Below are positions 9,947 to 18,492 of a DNA stretch of 64,000 bases, in pieces. The stretch's first letter is position 1; every line of letters starts with the position of its first letter. The position numbers were made by a program, and so were the translations under genes. The notes beneath the pieces were generated by a model, which had not been told where the DNA came from, did no database searches, and worked only from the letters and a program-made list of their open reading frames with translations. This stretch comes from Nocardia nova SH22a (GTDB taxonomy: Bacteria; Actinomycetota; Actinomycetes; Mycobacteriales; Mycobacteriaceae). The stretch spans positions 2,604,001 through 2,668,000 of the forward strand of contig NZ_CP006850.1 of assembly GCF_000523235.1 (NCBI RefSeq), in the 5' to 3' direction.

Positions 9947-10894
9947 GTGTGGGCGCGCGGATCGGTGAACGGGACGAAGGACGCGGTCGATTCGGAAACG
10001 TTCGCACCGGCCGGGGCCGGGCGGCGCTCGCTCGCCGGGCGCGGCGTCGCGGTGGGGGCGGGTGCCTATCTCATCTGGGGAATGTTCCCGGCCTTCTTCG
10101 GACTGCTCGATTTCGCCGGTCCGGTGGAGATTCTGGCGCAGCGGATCCTGTGGACGCTGGTCGTGGTGGTGATCGCGCTGGCGGCCGCCGGGCGGTTGCG
10201 CGAACTGTGGACGATCGACGCGCGCACCTGGCGGCTGGCCGCGGTCGCCGCCGCCGCGATCTCGCTCAACTGGGGCACCTACGTCTACGGGGTCGTCTCC
10301 GGGCACGTCGTCGAATGCGCCCTCGGATACTTCATCAATCCGCTGGTCACCGTCCTGTTCGGGGTGGTCCTGTTCCGCGAGCGGCTGCGGTGGCCGCAAT
10401 GGGTGGCACTGGGCCTGGGCGCCGCCGCGGTCGTGGTGATCACCGTCGACTATGGGCGCCCGCCCGTCATCGCGCTGGTGCTGGCCTGCTCGTTCGCGAC
10501 CTACGGCCTGGTCAAGAAGGTGATCCGGCTCGATCCGATGCGCAGTGTCGCCGCCGAGGGCGTGGTGTCGGCGCCGTTCGCGCTGGCCGTGGTGATCGCG
10601 CTGGAACTGCACGGCACGGCCGAATTCGGGCACGGCGGCGGCCACACCGCCCTGCTGATCGCCTCCGGCCCGGTGACCCTGATCCCGTTGCTGCTGTTCG
10701 CCTTCGCCGCCGGACGGGTGCCGCTGTCGACCATGGGGATACTGCAATACCTCACTCCCGCACTGCAATTGGCGTGGGGGGTGCTGGTGGGGCACGAGCC
10801 GATGCCCGCCTCGCGCTGGATCGGCTTCGCGCTGATCTGGGCGGCCCTGGCGATCTTCGCCGCGACGGCGGTGCGACGGTCTCGGGGCGCATGA
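9947..10894 (+). CDS. rarD: EamA-family transporter, RarD type
   Basis: About 315 residues with ten hydrophobic helices in two repeated halves, the DMT-superfamily layout. RarD-specific text includes AYLIWGMFPAFFGLL, EILAQRILWT, NWGTYVYGVVSGHVVECALGYFINPLVTVLFG and STMGILQYLTPALQL. RarD was named for chloramphenicol phenotypes, but its true substrate is not established. GTG at 9947 is preferred: TAGCGT (9934-9939) ends 7 bases upstream. An in-frame GTG at 9938 overlaps that box. It stands alone, converging on the methyltransferase gene. Confidence 0.88.
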   Translation: MWARGSVNGTKDAVDSETFAPAGAGRRSLAGRGVAVGAGAYLIWGMFPAFFGLLDFAGPVEILAQRILWTLVVVVIALAAAGRLRELWTIDARTWRLAAVAAAAISLNWGTYVYGVVSGHVVECALGYFINPLVTVLFGVVLFRERLRWPQWVALGLGAAAVVVITVDYGRPPVIALVLACSFATYGLVKKVIRLDPMRSVAAEGVVSAPFALAVVIALELHGTAEFGHGGGHTALLIASGPVTLIPLLLFAFAAGRVPLSTMGILQYLTPALQLAWGVLVGHEPMPASRWIGFALIWAALAIFAATAVRRSRGA

Positions 10895-10925
10895 CCGCGC
10901 CCGGTCGAGTCGTTCCGCTCGGTGC

Positions 10926-11543
10926 TCAGGGCGATACGGCGACGCCGAGCGATTGCGCGGCAAGGAATTTCGGCGCCGGTACCCCGTAGAACCGGTCGAC
11001 CTCGGTGATCTCGAATCCGGCGTCCTCGAGCAGGGCGCGGATGTCGCGATTCAGATTGCACCCTCCGGCGATCCGCTGCTGCAGCGGATTGAGACGGCGC
11101 TGCCAGGTGACGACCCCGGCGTCCGGGGCCAGGCCGTGTTCGAGGAAGTGAAAGGTCCCGCCGGGCACCAGCACCCGCCGCACCTCCCGCAGGGCCGTGC
11201 CGATCTCGGGAATCGTGCACAGCGTCCAGGTCGACAGCGCGCTGTCGAAACTGTTGTCCGCGAACGGCAATGCCTGCCCGTCCAGTCCGGCCCGCTCGAC
11301 CGGCACCGGCGAATCCGCGATCCGCCGCGCCGCCATCCGCCACCCCAGATCCGCGGGTTCCACGGCGCTGACCCGGCTCACCGCCGCCGGATAGAACGGC
11401 ACATTGCGCCCCGAGCCGAAGCCGATCTCCAGCACCCGGCCGTGCAGACCGGCACAGACGCGCTCGCGCAGCCGGTCGTTGGCGGGCACACCGCAGGTTC
11501 GGTCGACCAGTCGGGGGAGCACCCGCTCGCTGTAGATTCCCAC
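10926..11543 (-). CDS. Class I SAM-dependent methyltransferase
   Basis: 205 residues. Motif I is VLEIGFGSGRNVPFYP and motif IV-V text is LPFADNSFDSALSTWTLCTIPE, followed by LREVRRVLVPGGTFHFLEHG, all in the order of UbiE/type-11 methyltransferases. The C-terminal half keeps the typical NPLQQRIAGGCNLNRDI and FYGVPAPKFLA text of a subgroup common in actinobacteria. Substrate unknown. The GTG at 11543 gives the natural start VGIYSERVLPRLVDRTCG. It faces rarD tail to tail and lies 41 bases upstream-side of a lipoprotein hydrolase gene on the same strand. Confidence 0.85.
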   Translation of the reverse strand: MGIYSERVLPRLVDRTCGVPANDRLRERVCAGLHGRVLEIGFGSGRNVPFYPAAVSRVSAVEPADLGWRMAARRIADSPVPVERAGLDGQALPFADNSFDSALSTWTLCTIPEIGTALREVRRVLVPGGTFHFLEHGLAPDAGVVTWQRRLNPLQQRIAGGCNLNRDIRALLEDAGFEITEVDRFYGVPAPKFLAAQSLGVAVSP

Positions 11544-11584
11544 CCCACCACTGTGACAGACCACCCGGCCACCCGCCGCACAGC

Positions 11585-13042
11585 TCAGCGCGCCGGTGCG
11601 ACGTGCGATTCGAGCCAGGCGGTGACGTAGGCGAGCACCTGGGGCGCGATGGTGGTCTCGATCGTCGCGTATTCCTGCGGGCTGCCGGTGTCGGCGGGCT
11701 GCAGCAGATGGTTGACGCCGTCGAACACGTGGACCTCGGCGCCCGGGTCGCCCGCCAGCGCCGCCCGGGCCGCGGGTGCGCTCTGCACGGCCGGGACCTG
11801 CATGTCCTTGGTTCCGTAGGTGGCCAGGACCGGAATGCGCAGGGCCTGCAGGGCCGGGGTCGGGTCGTAGTCGATCAGGGCGTCGAAGTACGGGGTGGTG
11901 AGTTGGTCGATCGCCGACTGCGATTGCCGCTGATCCGGTGGCAGCGCGTCGTTGTGATCGGTCGCGAACCGGGTGACCTGTTCGCGATCGCCGCTGCGGA
12001 TCAGCGTGGTGAGGGTGGTGATGTAGCCGACGTGGTGGCGGACGGTCTCGCGGTCGGTGTCGGCGGCGCGCAGCATCGCCTCGTTCTGCGCCAGCAGCAC
12101 CTCCGACCCGGGCACGGCCGGTCCGGCCAGCATGATCACGAAGGCGAGGTGGCTGTCGGGCCGGGCGGCGGCCAGGGGCGCCAGATATCCGCCCTCGCTG
12201 TGGCCGATCAGCCCGATGCGGTTGCCGTCGATATCGGGCCGCCCGCGCAGATAGCCGAGTCCGGCCATGATGTCGTCGGTCAGATCGGTGTAGTCGGAGG
12301 TGTCGAGATGGCCGCCGGTGCCGCCGACCCCGCGATCGTCGGTGCGCAGCACCGCGTATCCGGCGCGGGTGAGGGTGTCGGCCAGCACCAGGAACGGTTT
12401 GTGGCCCGCGATCCGCTCGTCGCGGTTCTGCGGTCCGCTCCCGGTGATCAGCACGACCGCCGGATACGGGCCGGGCGCGCGCGGCAGGGTGAGGGTACCG
12501 GCGATGGTGATGTCACCGCTGCGGTACCGAACGTCCTCGGACCGGTACGGCCACGGCGGCGCGGGTTCCTGCGGCCGGGGCGGGGATGCCACCTCGCCGC
12601 GGTGCAGGGTCAGCGCCGTATCCCGCCCCGACCGGGTGAGGGTTCCGGTGATGTCGTCGGCGGCCCGGTCGTAGCGGCCGTGGAAGACCGGCGCACCGGC
12701 GGCGCCGGGAATCGCGAAGTCGACGGCGTCGGGCAGCAGGCTCAGCCGTTCGAGCGGGCGATCGTAGATGCCCTCGGCCGGGATCGCGGCGGAACCGCCG
12801 TCCGCGGTCAAGGTGATCCCGATCGGCAGTTGCTGGTCGGGTAGCGACAGCAGGCCGTGCCAGTCACCGGTGAGCGCCGCCGTGCGGGGGACCGAGTTCA
12901 CCGGGCCGGTATGGGAGCAACCGGCCACCAGCGCCACGGCGAACAGGACCGCGGCCAGCGCGGCGCCGCGCCGCGCCCGGCGCGGGTGCGCCGATCCGTC
13001 GAACTCCGGTGCTCCGGAAGCCCTCGATCGTCGTGACCGCAT
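11585..13042 (-). CDS. Exported alpha/beta hydrolase lipoprotein
   Basis: 485 residues. The N-terminus has Arg-rich text, a hydrophobic core and the lipobox VAGC near residue 42, so it is probably lipidated outside the membrane. Residues 55-170 form a beta-rich DUF-like domain; the rest is an alpha/beta hydrolase with GSGPQNRDE oxyanion-side text, RTDDRGVGGTGG, the nucleophile elbow GHSEGG, an acid in TYGTKDMQVP and a final His in VFDGVNHLL. The layout matches secreted dipeptidyl-peptidase-like or acyl-esterase enzymes of the BAAT/YbbA type. Substrate is unknown. Starts with ATG at 13042; transcribed with the methyltransferase downstream or alone. Confidence 0.85.
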   Translation of the reverse strand: MRSRRSRASGAPEFDGSAHPRRARRGAALAAVLFAVALVAGCSHTGPVNSVPRTAALTGDWHGLLSLPDQQLPIGITLTADGGSAAIPAEGIYDRPLERLSLLPDAVDFAIPGAAGAPVFHGRYDRAADDITGTLTRSGRDTALTLHRGEVASPPRPQEPAPPWPYRSEDVRYRSGDITIAGTLTLPRAPGPYPAVVLITGSGPQNRDERIAGHKPFLVLADTLTRAGYAVLRTDDRGVGGTGGHLDTSDYTDLTDDIMAGLGYLRGRPDIDGNRIGLIGHSEGGYLAPLAAARPDSHLAFVIMLAGPAVPGSEVLLAQNEAMLRAADTDRETVRHHVGYITTLTTLIRSGDREQVTRFATDHNDALPPDQRQSQSAIDQLTTPYFDALIDYDPTPALQALRIPVLATYGTKDMQVPAVQSAPAARAALAGDPGAEVHVFDGVNHLLQPADTGSPQEYATIETTIAPQVLAYVTAWLESHVAPAR

Positions 13043-13232
13043 AGCTCAACGATGACACATCGGGCCGCGCGTGGGATGTATTTCGGCAGGTCATCGCCCT
13101 GAACGGGGTGCGTCTGCGGGAGATGCGGCGAGTCCGGGATCCGGGAGCCCGGTGCATCGAACGAGTCGCGGGGGAATTACCGCTCGGACAACGCCCATTG
13201 CCCGCACAACGGTACGCCCGTACCGTAGATGG

Positions 13233-14483
13233 GTGAGCAACGACGCTTTCCCCGCTGGTCCGGCGGCTCTGCCCGCCGGTGTGAGCGGCCACGCCGCGGT
13301 CGAATTCGAGCCTCTGGTGCGCAATTTCGCGCGCATCGTCGGGGGGCGCACCGGAGCGGGCGGCGGCCTGACCGTGCATCGCCACGGGGAACCGGTGGTC
13401 GACATCTGGACCGGATACGCCTCCGACGGCGTGGCCTGGACCCGGGACACCGGCAGCGTCGCGTTCTCCGCGACCAAGGGCATCGCCTCGACCGTCGTGC
13501 ACCGCCTGGCCGACCGCGGCCTGATCGACTACGCGGCCCCGGTGGCCGAGTACTGGCCGGAATTCGGGGCCGCGGGCAAATCGCGAATCACGGTGGCGCA
13601 GTTGCTCACCCACCGTGCGGGCCTGTCCTCGCTGCCGGGTGTCGCGGGCGGACTCGACGAGGTGCTCGATCACGAACTCATGGAACATCGGCTGGCGGCC
13701 GCCGCGCCGGACCGGCTGCTCGGCGTCCCGGCCTATCACGCGCTCACCTACGGATGGCTGCTGGCGGGATTGACCCGCGCGGTCACCGGCAGGAGTATGC
13801 GCGAGCTGTTCCGGGCCGAGGTCTCCGAACCGCTGGGTATCGACGGCCTGCACCTGGGGCATCCGGCGCCGGAGTCGGCCACCACCGTCGCGGCGCTGGC
13901 CGGTTCCCGGCTGGCGGTGGCCGGAACCGCGCTGGGCGGCCTGATCCTCGGGCAGGCCGGGCGTTTTCCGGGCCCGCCCGGCGCGGCGACCCGCGCACTG
14001 TTCCTGCCCGGCCTGCAGGCCCTGTTCGACGGTGACGATCCGTCCATCCTCGCGACCGAGATGCCCGCCGGCAACGGCGTGTTCACCGCGAACGCCCTGG
14101 CCTCGGTGTACGGGGTCCTCGCCGACGACGGTATGGTCGCCGGTCGCCGGTATCTGTCGGCACAGACCATGCGCCGGATCCGGCGCGTGCAGACGCGCCG
14201 GCTCGACCACGCGCTGTTCTACTTCCCGATGATGTGGCATCTGGGCTATCACACGTTCCCGATTCCGGGCGCGGGGACCGGATTCGGCCATATCGGGCTG
14301 GCGGGCTCCTTCGGCTGGGCCGAGCCGCGGCTGGGACTGTCCGTCGGTTTCGTGCACAACCGGTTCACGCCGCAGTCGTTCGTCTGGGATCAGCTGGCCG
14401 CGGCCTGGGTGCTGCCGCTGGCGGTACGTGGCGCGCGAGCCATGCGCAGCGGCCGCCGCGTGCTGCGGGAACGCGCCGCCTGA
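13233..14483 (+). CDS. Serine hydrolase (beta-lactamase/esterase class C fold)
   Basis: 416 residues in the class-C beta-lactamase/EstB family, comparable with mycobacterial LipE/LipD/LipL. The catalytic SxxK is SATK (FSATKGIASTVVH) and a YxN-like site is expected around AYHALTYGWL; HIGLAGSFGWAEP near the C-terminus replaces KTG. No signal peptide is visible, so it is probably cytosolic and an esterase. GTG 13233 is chosen because TTGCCC (13198-13203), a 17-base spacer and TACCGT (13221-13226) end 6 bases before it: a full leaderless promoter. A strong hairpin follows the stop. Confidence 0.85.
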   Translation: MSNDAFPAGPAALPAGVSGHAAVEFEPLVRNFARIVGGRTGAGGGLTVHRHGEPVVDIWTGYASDGVAWTRDTGSVAFSATKGIASTVVHRLADRGLIDYAAPVAEYWPEFGAAGKSRITVAQLLTHRAGLSSLPGVAGGLDEVLDHELMEHRLAAAAPDRLLGVPAYHALTYGWLLAGLTRAVTGRSMRELFRAEVSEPLGIDGLHLGHPAPESATTVAALAGSRLAVAGTALGGLILGQAGRFPGPPGAATRALFLPGLQALFDGDDPSILATEMPAGNGVFTANALASVYGVLADDGMVAGRRYLSAQTMRRIRRVQTRRLDHALFYFPMMWHLGYHTFPIPGAGTGFGHIGLAGSFGWAEPRLGLSVGFVHNRFTPQSFVWDQLAAAWVLPLAVRGARAMRSGRRVLRERAA

Positions 14484-14491
14484 CTGAAATA

Positions 14492-14525
14492 CGCTGTGCC
14501 GCAGGGTGATCCCTGCGGCACAGCG
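14492..14525. terminator. Bidirectional terminator hairpin
   Basis: A perfect 15-base-pair stem (CGCTGTGCCGCAGGG and complement) around the loop TGAT, placed exactly between the converging serine hydrolase (stop 14483) and ilvA (stop 14533). Confidence 0.85.
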
Positions 14526-14532
14526 CGGGCGG

Positions 14533-15888
14533 TCAGGTCAGGAAACGGTAGGTGGGCGAATCGGGATCCAGCTGCTGGCACTGGATGGGGGAGTCGGCCA
14601 TCCGCGCCAGCAGCGGCTCCAGCCCGGAGGGCTCGCCCAGTTCGATTCCGACGAGCGCGGCGCCGGTCTCCCGGTTGTTGCGCTTGATGTATTCGAACAG
14701 GGTGATGTCGTCGTCGGGCCCGAGCACCTCGTCGAGGAACCGGCGCAGCGCACCGGGTTCCTGCGGGAAGTTCACCAGGAAATAGTGTTTGAGCCCGCGG
14801 TGCACCAGCGACCGTTCGATCACCTCACCGTAGCGGGAGATGTCGTTGTTGCCGCCCGACAGCAGGCACACGACCGTAGCGCCCGGTTCGATATCGATCT
14901 CGGCCAGCGCCGCCACCGCCAGCGCACCGGCGGGCTCGGCGACGACGCCCTCGTTCTGATACAGGTCGAGCATCGCGGTGCAGATCGCGCCCTCGTCGAC
15001 CCGCATCATGCGGAAAGAGCCCGCGCCGTAAGGTGATTCGGTGCCGACGAGCAGCGGCAGCGAGGCGTGTGACACCACCCGCCCGCCGAATCGCGAGACG
15101 ACCGCGTAGGGCAGCTCACCGACCCGGCGCACCGCGGCGCCGTCGACGAACGGATCGATCTCGGCCAGGGTGACCGGGCCGCCCGCGATCAGCGCCGCCG
15201 TCATCGAGGCCGCGTTCGTGGGCTCGACGCCGAGAATTTCGGTGCCGGGCGACCGCTCCCGCAGATAGGTGCCGATACCGGCGAGACATCCGCCGCCGCC
15301 CACCGGGATGATCACCAGATCCGGTGCGGCGGGCAGCTGTTCGAGCAGTTCCACCGCGACGGTGCCCTGTCCGGCGGCGGTGCGCGCATCGTCGAACGGC
15401 GGCACCATCGTCGCGCCGGTGCGCTCCACATCGGCGGCGGCCGCGGCGGCCGCGGCGTCGAAGGTGTCGCCGACCGCGATCAGTTCCACGAAATCGCCGC
15501 CGTGTGCGCGGATGCGGTCGCGCTTCTGCTTCGGTGTGGTGGTCGGCACGTAGATCCGGCCCTTGATACCCATCGCCCGGCAGGCGAACGCCACGCCCTG
15601 GGCATGGTTACCGGCGCTGGCGGTGACCACTCCGGCCGCGCGTTCGGCGGCATCGAGCTGCACGATCAGGTTGTAGGCGCCGCGCAGCTTGTAGGAGCGG
15701 ACCGCGGTGAGATCCTCACGCTTGAGGTAGACGTTCGCGCCGGTGGCCGCCGACAACCGCTCGATTCGCTGCAGCGGGGTCGGCTCGACGATGTCGGAAA
15801 TTCGCTTCGCGGCCGCATCGATCTCGTCCGCGCTCAGTTCGGGCAGCGGAACGGACACTTTCTCCACGACTTCCAGCGGATCAGACAC
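14533..15888 (-). CDS. ilvA: Threonine ammonia-lyase (threonine deaminase)
   Basis: Deaminates threonine to 2-oxobutanoate with PLP, the first step to isoleucine. Lys67 in SYKLRGAYN is the PLP Schiff-base residue; SAGNHAQGVA and the glycine loop IPVGGGG bind the cofactor phosphate. A C-terminal ACT-like regulatory domain follows (about residues 365-450, starting HRGLKHYFLVNFPQEPGALRRFL), which in this family gives isoleucine feedback control. Length, 451 residues, fits the actinobacterial form with a single short regulatory domain. A TAGCAT -10 (15900-15895) ends 6 bases before the GTG start, so the mRNA is probably leaderless. Confidence 0.94.
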   Translation of the reverse strand: MSDPLEVVEKVSVPLPELSADEIDAAAKRISDIVEPTPLQRIERLSAATGANVYLKREDLTAVRSYKLRGAYNLIVQLDAAERAAGVVTASAGNHAQGVAFACRAMGIKGRIYVPTTTPKQKRDRIRAHGGDFVELIAVGDTFDAAAAAAAADVERTGATMVPPFDDARTAAGQGTVAVELLEQLPAAPDLVIIPVGGGGCLAGIGTYLRERSPGTEILGVEPTNAASMTAALIAGGPVTLAEIDPFVDGAAVRRVGELPYAVVSRFGGRVVSHASLPLLVGTESPYGAGSFRMMRVDEGAICTAMLDLYQNEGVVAEPAGALAVAALAEIDIEPGATVVCLLSGGNNDISRYGEVIERSLVHRGLKHYFLVNFPQEPGALRRFLDEVLGPDDDITLFEYIKRNNRETGAALVGIELGEPSGLEPLLARMADSPIQCQQLDPDSPTYRFLT

Positions 15889-15977
15889 CCGGCCATGCTA
15901 TCGGGCCCGGCCCGGCCCGCGCGCGGGAGATACCTGCGGTGCCCGGACCCTGGGGGCCGGGCACCGGGGTTCGCGGC

Positions 15978-16421
15978 TCAGGACCGTGGCGTCAGGACGA
16001 AGACCGGAATCTCGCGGGTGGTCTTCTTCTGATAGTCGGCGTAGTCCGGATACGCCTGGACCGCGCGCTCCCACCAGATGGCCTTCTCCTCGCCGGTGAC
16101 CTCGCGCGCGACGTAGTCCTTCACCACATCGCCGTCGCGCAGCTCCACCTCCGGATTGGCCTTGAGGTTGTAGTACCAGACCGGATGCTTCGGCGCCCCG
16201 CCGAGCGAGGCCACGGCCGCGTACTCGCCGTCGTGCTCGACCCGCATGAGCGGGGTCTTGCGCAGCTTGCCGGTCTTGGCGCCGACGCTGGTGACCATGA
16301 TGATGGGAATTCCGCGATCGAGCAGCGTATTGGCCTGTGACCCGTTGGAGGCCTCGAACTTCTCGGCCTGCTCGCGGGCCCACGCTGATGTACTCGGTTC
16401 GTATTCTCCGGTGAGTGGCAT
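15978..16421 (-). CDS. Deazaflavin(F420)-dependent nitroreductase family protein
   Basis: 147 residues of the Ddn/split-beta-barrel family that uses reduced F420. Typical text: [54 protein letters not shown] and [30 protein letters not shown], ending IPVFVLTPR. The start ATG at 16421 gives [18 protein letters not shown], matching the amphipathic N-terminal helix of Ddn relatives. The natural substrate is unknown; mycobacterial relatives reduce quinones and activate nitroimidazole drugs. Divergent from the small membrane protein gene at 16518, with 96 bases between. Confidence 0.88.
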   Translation of the reverse strand: MPLTGEYEPSTSAWAREQAEKFEASNGSQANTLLDRGIPIIMVTSVGAKTGKLRKTPLMRVEHDGEYAAVASLGGAPKHPVWYYNLKANPEVELRDGDVVKDYVAREVTGEEKAIWWERAVQAYPDYADYQKKTTREIPVFVLTPRS

Positions 16422-16517
16422 GACCGGCACAACAGTGCCGTCGGCCGATGTGTTCCCCGGCCCACACACCTCGAATGTTCGGTGGACCGAAATCAGGACT
16501 ACGTGTAGCCTGACACC

Positions 16518-16742
16518 ATGACCGTGGCCGCCCCCATTTCCCGCACCGCCCATCGTGCCGCCCGCACGGTGACCGTCGCGGGCGTGCCCTGGCCGGTCTA
16601 CAAACTCGAGGCCCTGGGCCTCGGCCTGACCATCGCGCTGGTCCTGGCCCTGATCACCGGTTCGGCCCAGCTCGCGGTGCTCGTGGCCGCCGCCGTCGCC
16701 GGTATCCGCTGGATCGCGGGCGCTCGCCACATCGGCGACTGA
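16518..16742 (+). CDS. Small membrane protein, unknown function
   Basis: 74 residues with one long hydrophobic stretch (about residues 32-65, possibly a two-helix hairpin broken near TGSAQ) after a basic N-terminus. TAGCCT (16506-16511) ends 6 bases before the ATG, supporting a leaderless transcript and hence that this short frame is real. Small proteins of this kind are common in Nocardia; no function is known to me. Confidence 0.6.
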   Translation: MTVAAPISRTAHRAARTVTVAGVPWPVYKLEALGLGLTIALVLALITGSAQLAVLVAAAVAGIRWIAGARHIGD

Positions 16743-16844
16743 TCCCAGCATCCCGCCCTCCGCGCTCGTACGCAGCCGTTTCGCGAATACGACCCGGTCG
16801 GACCGCTGTAGCCGGCAACGACCCGCGCGCCCGATTCGAGATGG

Positions 16845-16875
16845 TTGACTTGGAGCGCACTCCAAGTCCTAGTGT
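16845..16875 (+). promoter_or_regulatory. MerR-type promoter with 19-base spacer and palindrome
   Basis: TTGACT (16845-16850) and TAGTGT (16870-16875) are separated by 19 bases, the over-long spacer that MerR-family activators untwist. An inverted repeat ACTTGGAG-N4-CTCCAAGT (16848-16867) sits in the spacer, as in MerR operators. The -10 ends 6 bases before the ATG at 16882, so the transcript should be leaderless. No merR gene lies nearby. Confidence 0.75.
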
Positions 16876-16881
16876 TGGTTC

Positions 16882-17871
16882 ATGAGCATTCGCCTCGGTT
16901 ATCAGATGCCGAACTTCAGCCATGCGGCGTCGACCCGTGAACTGTTTCCCTCGGTCATCGCGCAGGCCCGTGCGGCGGAGGCCGCCGGATTCGATGCCGC
17001 GTTCGTGATGGACCACTTCTATCAGCTGCCGGGCCTAGGCTCCCCGGAAGAACCCATGCTCGAGGCCTACACCGCACTCGGTGCGCTGGCCACCGCCACC
17101 GAGCGGATCCAGTTGTCCACCTTGGTCACCGGGAACACCTATCGCAATCCGGCGATGCTGGCCAAGACCGTCACCACCTTGGACGTGGTCAGCGGCGGGC
17201 GCGCGGTGCTGGGCATCGGAGCCGGATGGTTCGAACTCGAACACCTCGGCTACGGCTACGAATTCGGCACCTTCACCGACCGCTTCCAGCGATTGGACGA
17301 GGCGTTGCAGATCATCCATCCGATGCTGCGCGGACAGCGGCCCACGTTCGACGGGAAGTGGTACCACACCCGCGAGGCCCTCAACGAGCCGCGCATCCGC
17401 GACGATCTGCCGATCATGCTCGGCGGCGGCGGTGAGAAGAAGACGTTCGCGCTGGCCGCCCGGTACGCCGACCATCTCAACATCATCTGCAACGCGAGCG
17501 ATCTGCCCGCCAAGATCGAGGCCCTGCACCGGCGCTGCGAGGAGATCGGCCGCGACCCGCAGACCCTGGAGACCAGCTTCCTGGCCTTCGTGATCATGGA
17601 CGAGAACGGCGACCGTGCCCGCGACCTCCAGACCGGACTGCTGAGCGAACTGGCCGCCCGTGACTCCTCCGGCGCGTCCGTCGAGGCCCTCCGGGAAAGC
17701 CAGGGCGACCGTCAATTCGTCGGCGCCCCCGACGATGTCGCCGAACAACTCCAGCGCCGCGTCCTCGACCACGGCGTGAACGGCCTCATCGTCAACATGG
17801 TCGCCAACGGCCACGAACCCGGCATCCTGGACCTCGCCGGAAAGACCCTGAACCCGCTGGTCCGCGACTGA
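16882..17871 (+). CDS. LLM-class F420-dependent oxidoreductase
   Basis: 329-residue luciferase-like TIM barrel. The N-terminus SIRLGYQMPNFSHAAST, the FDAAFVMDHFYQLPG motif, LVTGNTYRNPAMLAKTVTTLDVVSGGRAVLGIGAGWFELEH and the phosphate-site GGGGEKKTFALAARYADHLNI are standard for the F420-binding subgroup. The electron donor would be F420H2, which nocardiae make; substrate unknown. It is controlled by a MerR-type promoter immediately upstream, which suggests induction by a ligand or stress rather than housekeeping. It converges on a GNAT gene. Confidence 0.9.
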   Translation: MSIRLGYQMPNFSHAASTRELFPSVIAQARAAEAAGFDAAFVMDHFYQLPGLGSPEEPMLEAYTALGALATATERIQLSTLVTGNTYRNPAMLAKTVTTLDVVSGGRAVLGIGAGWFELEHLGYGYEFGTFTDRFQRLDEALQIIHPMLRGQRPTFDGKWYHTREALNEPRIRDDLPIMLGGGGEKKTFALAARYADHLNIICNASDLPAKIEALHRRCEEIGRDPQTLETSFLAFVIMDENGDRARDLQTGLLSELAARDSSGASVEALRESQGDRQFVGAPDDVAEQLQRRVLDHGVNGLIVNMVANGHEPGILDLAGKTLNPLVRD

Positions 17872-17899
17872 CCATCCGGCCCAGCCTCTTTCGGCCCGA

Positions 17900-18355
17900 T
17901 CACGGCGGCCCGGACAGACTCTTCGTGAACACCATCCGATCGGCACCCGGGCCGTCGTAGTCGCAGACCAGTCGGGCATCGAAGCCGAGTCCGCGGTGGA
18001 ATGCGATCGAACCCCGGTTGCCAGGAGTGGTGATCGCTTCCAGACGAGTCGCGCCCTGATCTCTCGCGGCCGAGGTGAACGCCTCGTAGAGACGGCGTCC
18101 GAGTCCGGTGCCTCGCGCGTCGTCGCGGGTGGCGATCAGGTGGGTGTAGCCCAGTCCGTCCGGGGTGACGAATCCGAAGAGGTATCCCCGGATTCCGTCC
18201 GCGGTCGCCGCGACGAGGCAGGTGCGCGGGAACTGGTGGATCAGCGCGGCCACATGCAGGGCGCGCAGATCACGCTGGCCCCAGTAGCGCTCGTGGTGGT
18301 CGAGGACTTCGCGGAAGTCCCGGATGGTCGCGGGCCGAATCGGTATCGCGTCCAC
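17900..18355 (-). CDS. GNAT-family N-acetyltransferase
   Basis: 151 residues with the GNAT fold: an N-terminal strand-helix unit (IRPATIRDFREVLDHHERYWGQRDL), central strands GIRGYLFGFVTPDG and GYTHLIATRDDARGTGLGRRLYEAF, where R-x-x-G-x-G/A (ARGTGLG) binds acetyl-CoA pyrophosphate, and the late motif NRGSIAFHRGLGFDA. No fused domain. Substrate unknown. Starts at the GTG at 18355. Confidence 0.85.
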   Translation of the reverse strand: MDAIPIRPATIRDFREVLDHHERYWGQRDLRALHVAALIHQFPRTCLVAATADGIRGYLFGFVTPDGLGYTHLIATRDDARGTGLGRRLYEAFTSAARDQGATRLEAITTPGNRGSIAFHRGLGFDARLVCDYDGPGADRMVFTKSLSGPP

Positions 18356-18462
18356 GATCAGCGTCCGGTACCGGGAGAGCCGGGCTCTCGCTGCTCGCAG
18401 ACGATGCAGACCGTCACCAGCTGACTCCTCCGGAAAGATTCGGTATCGGCCCCGGCCGGATT

Positions 18463-18490
18463 CCGGTGCGGCTCACGGGAGCCGCACCGG
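18463..18490. terminator. Terminator hairpin after dnaE1
   Basis: A perfect 12-base-pair stem (CCGGTGCGGCTC and complement) with loop ACGG begins two bases past the dnaE1 stop on the minus strand. It is the obvious terminator for that long gene. Confidence 0.75.
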
Positions 18491-18492
18491 GG

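Noticed and set aside
8078..10963. Open frame of about 960 codons on the minus strand
   Set aside because: It runs opposite ctpE, the PhzF-like gene and rarD, which have clear motifs; the translation is low-complexity and has no known domain.
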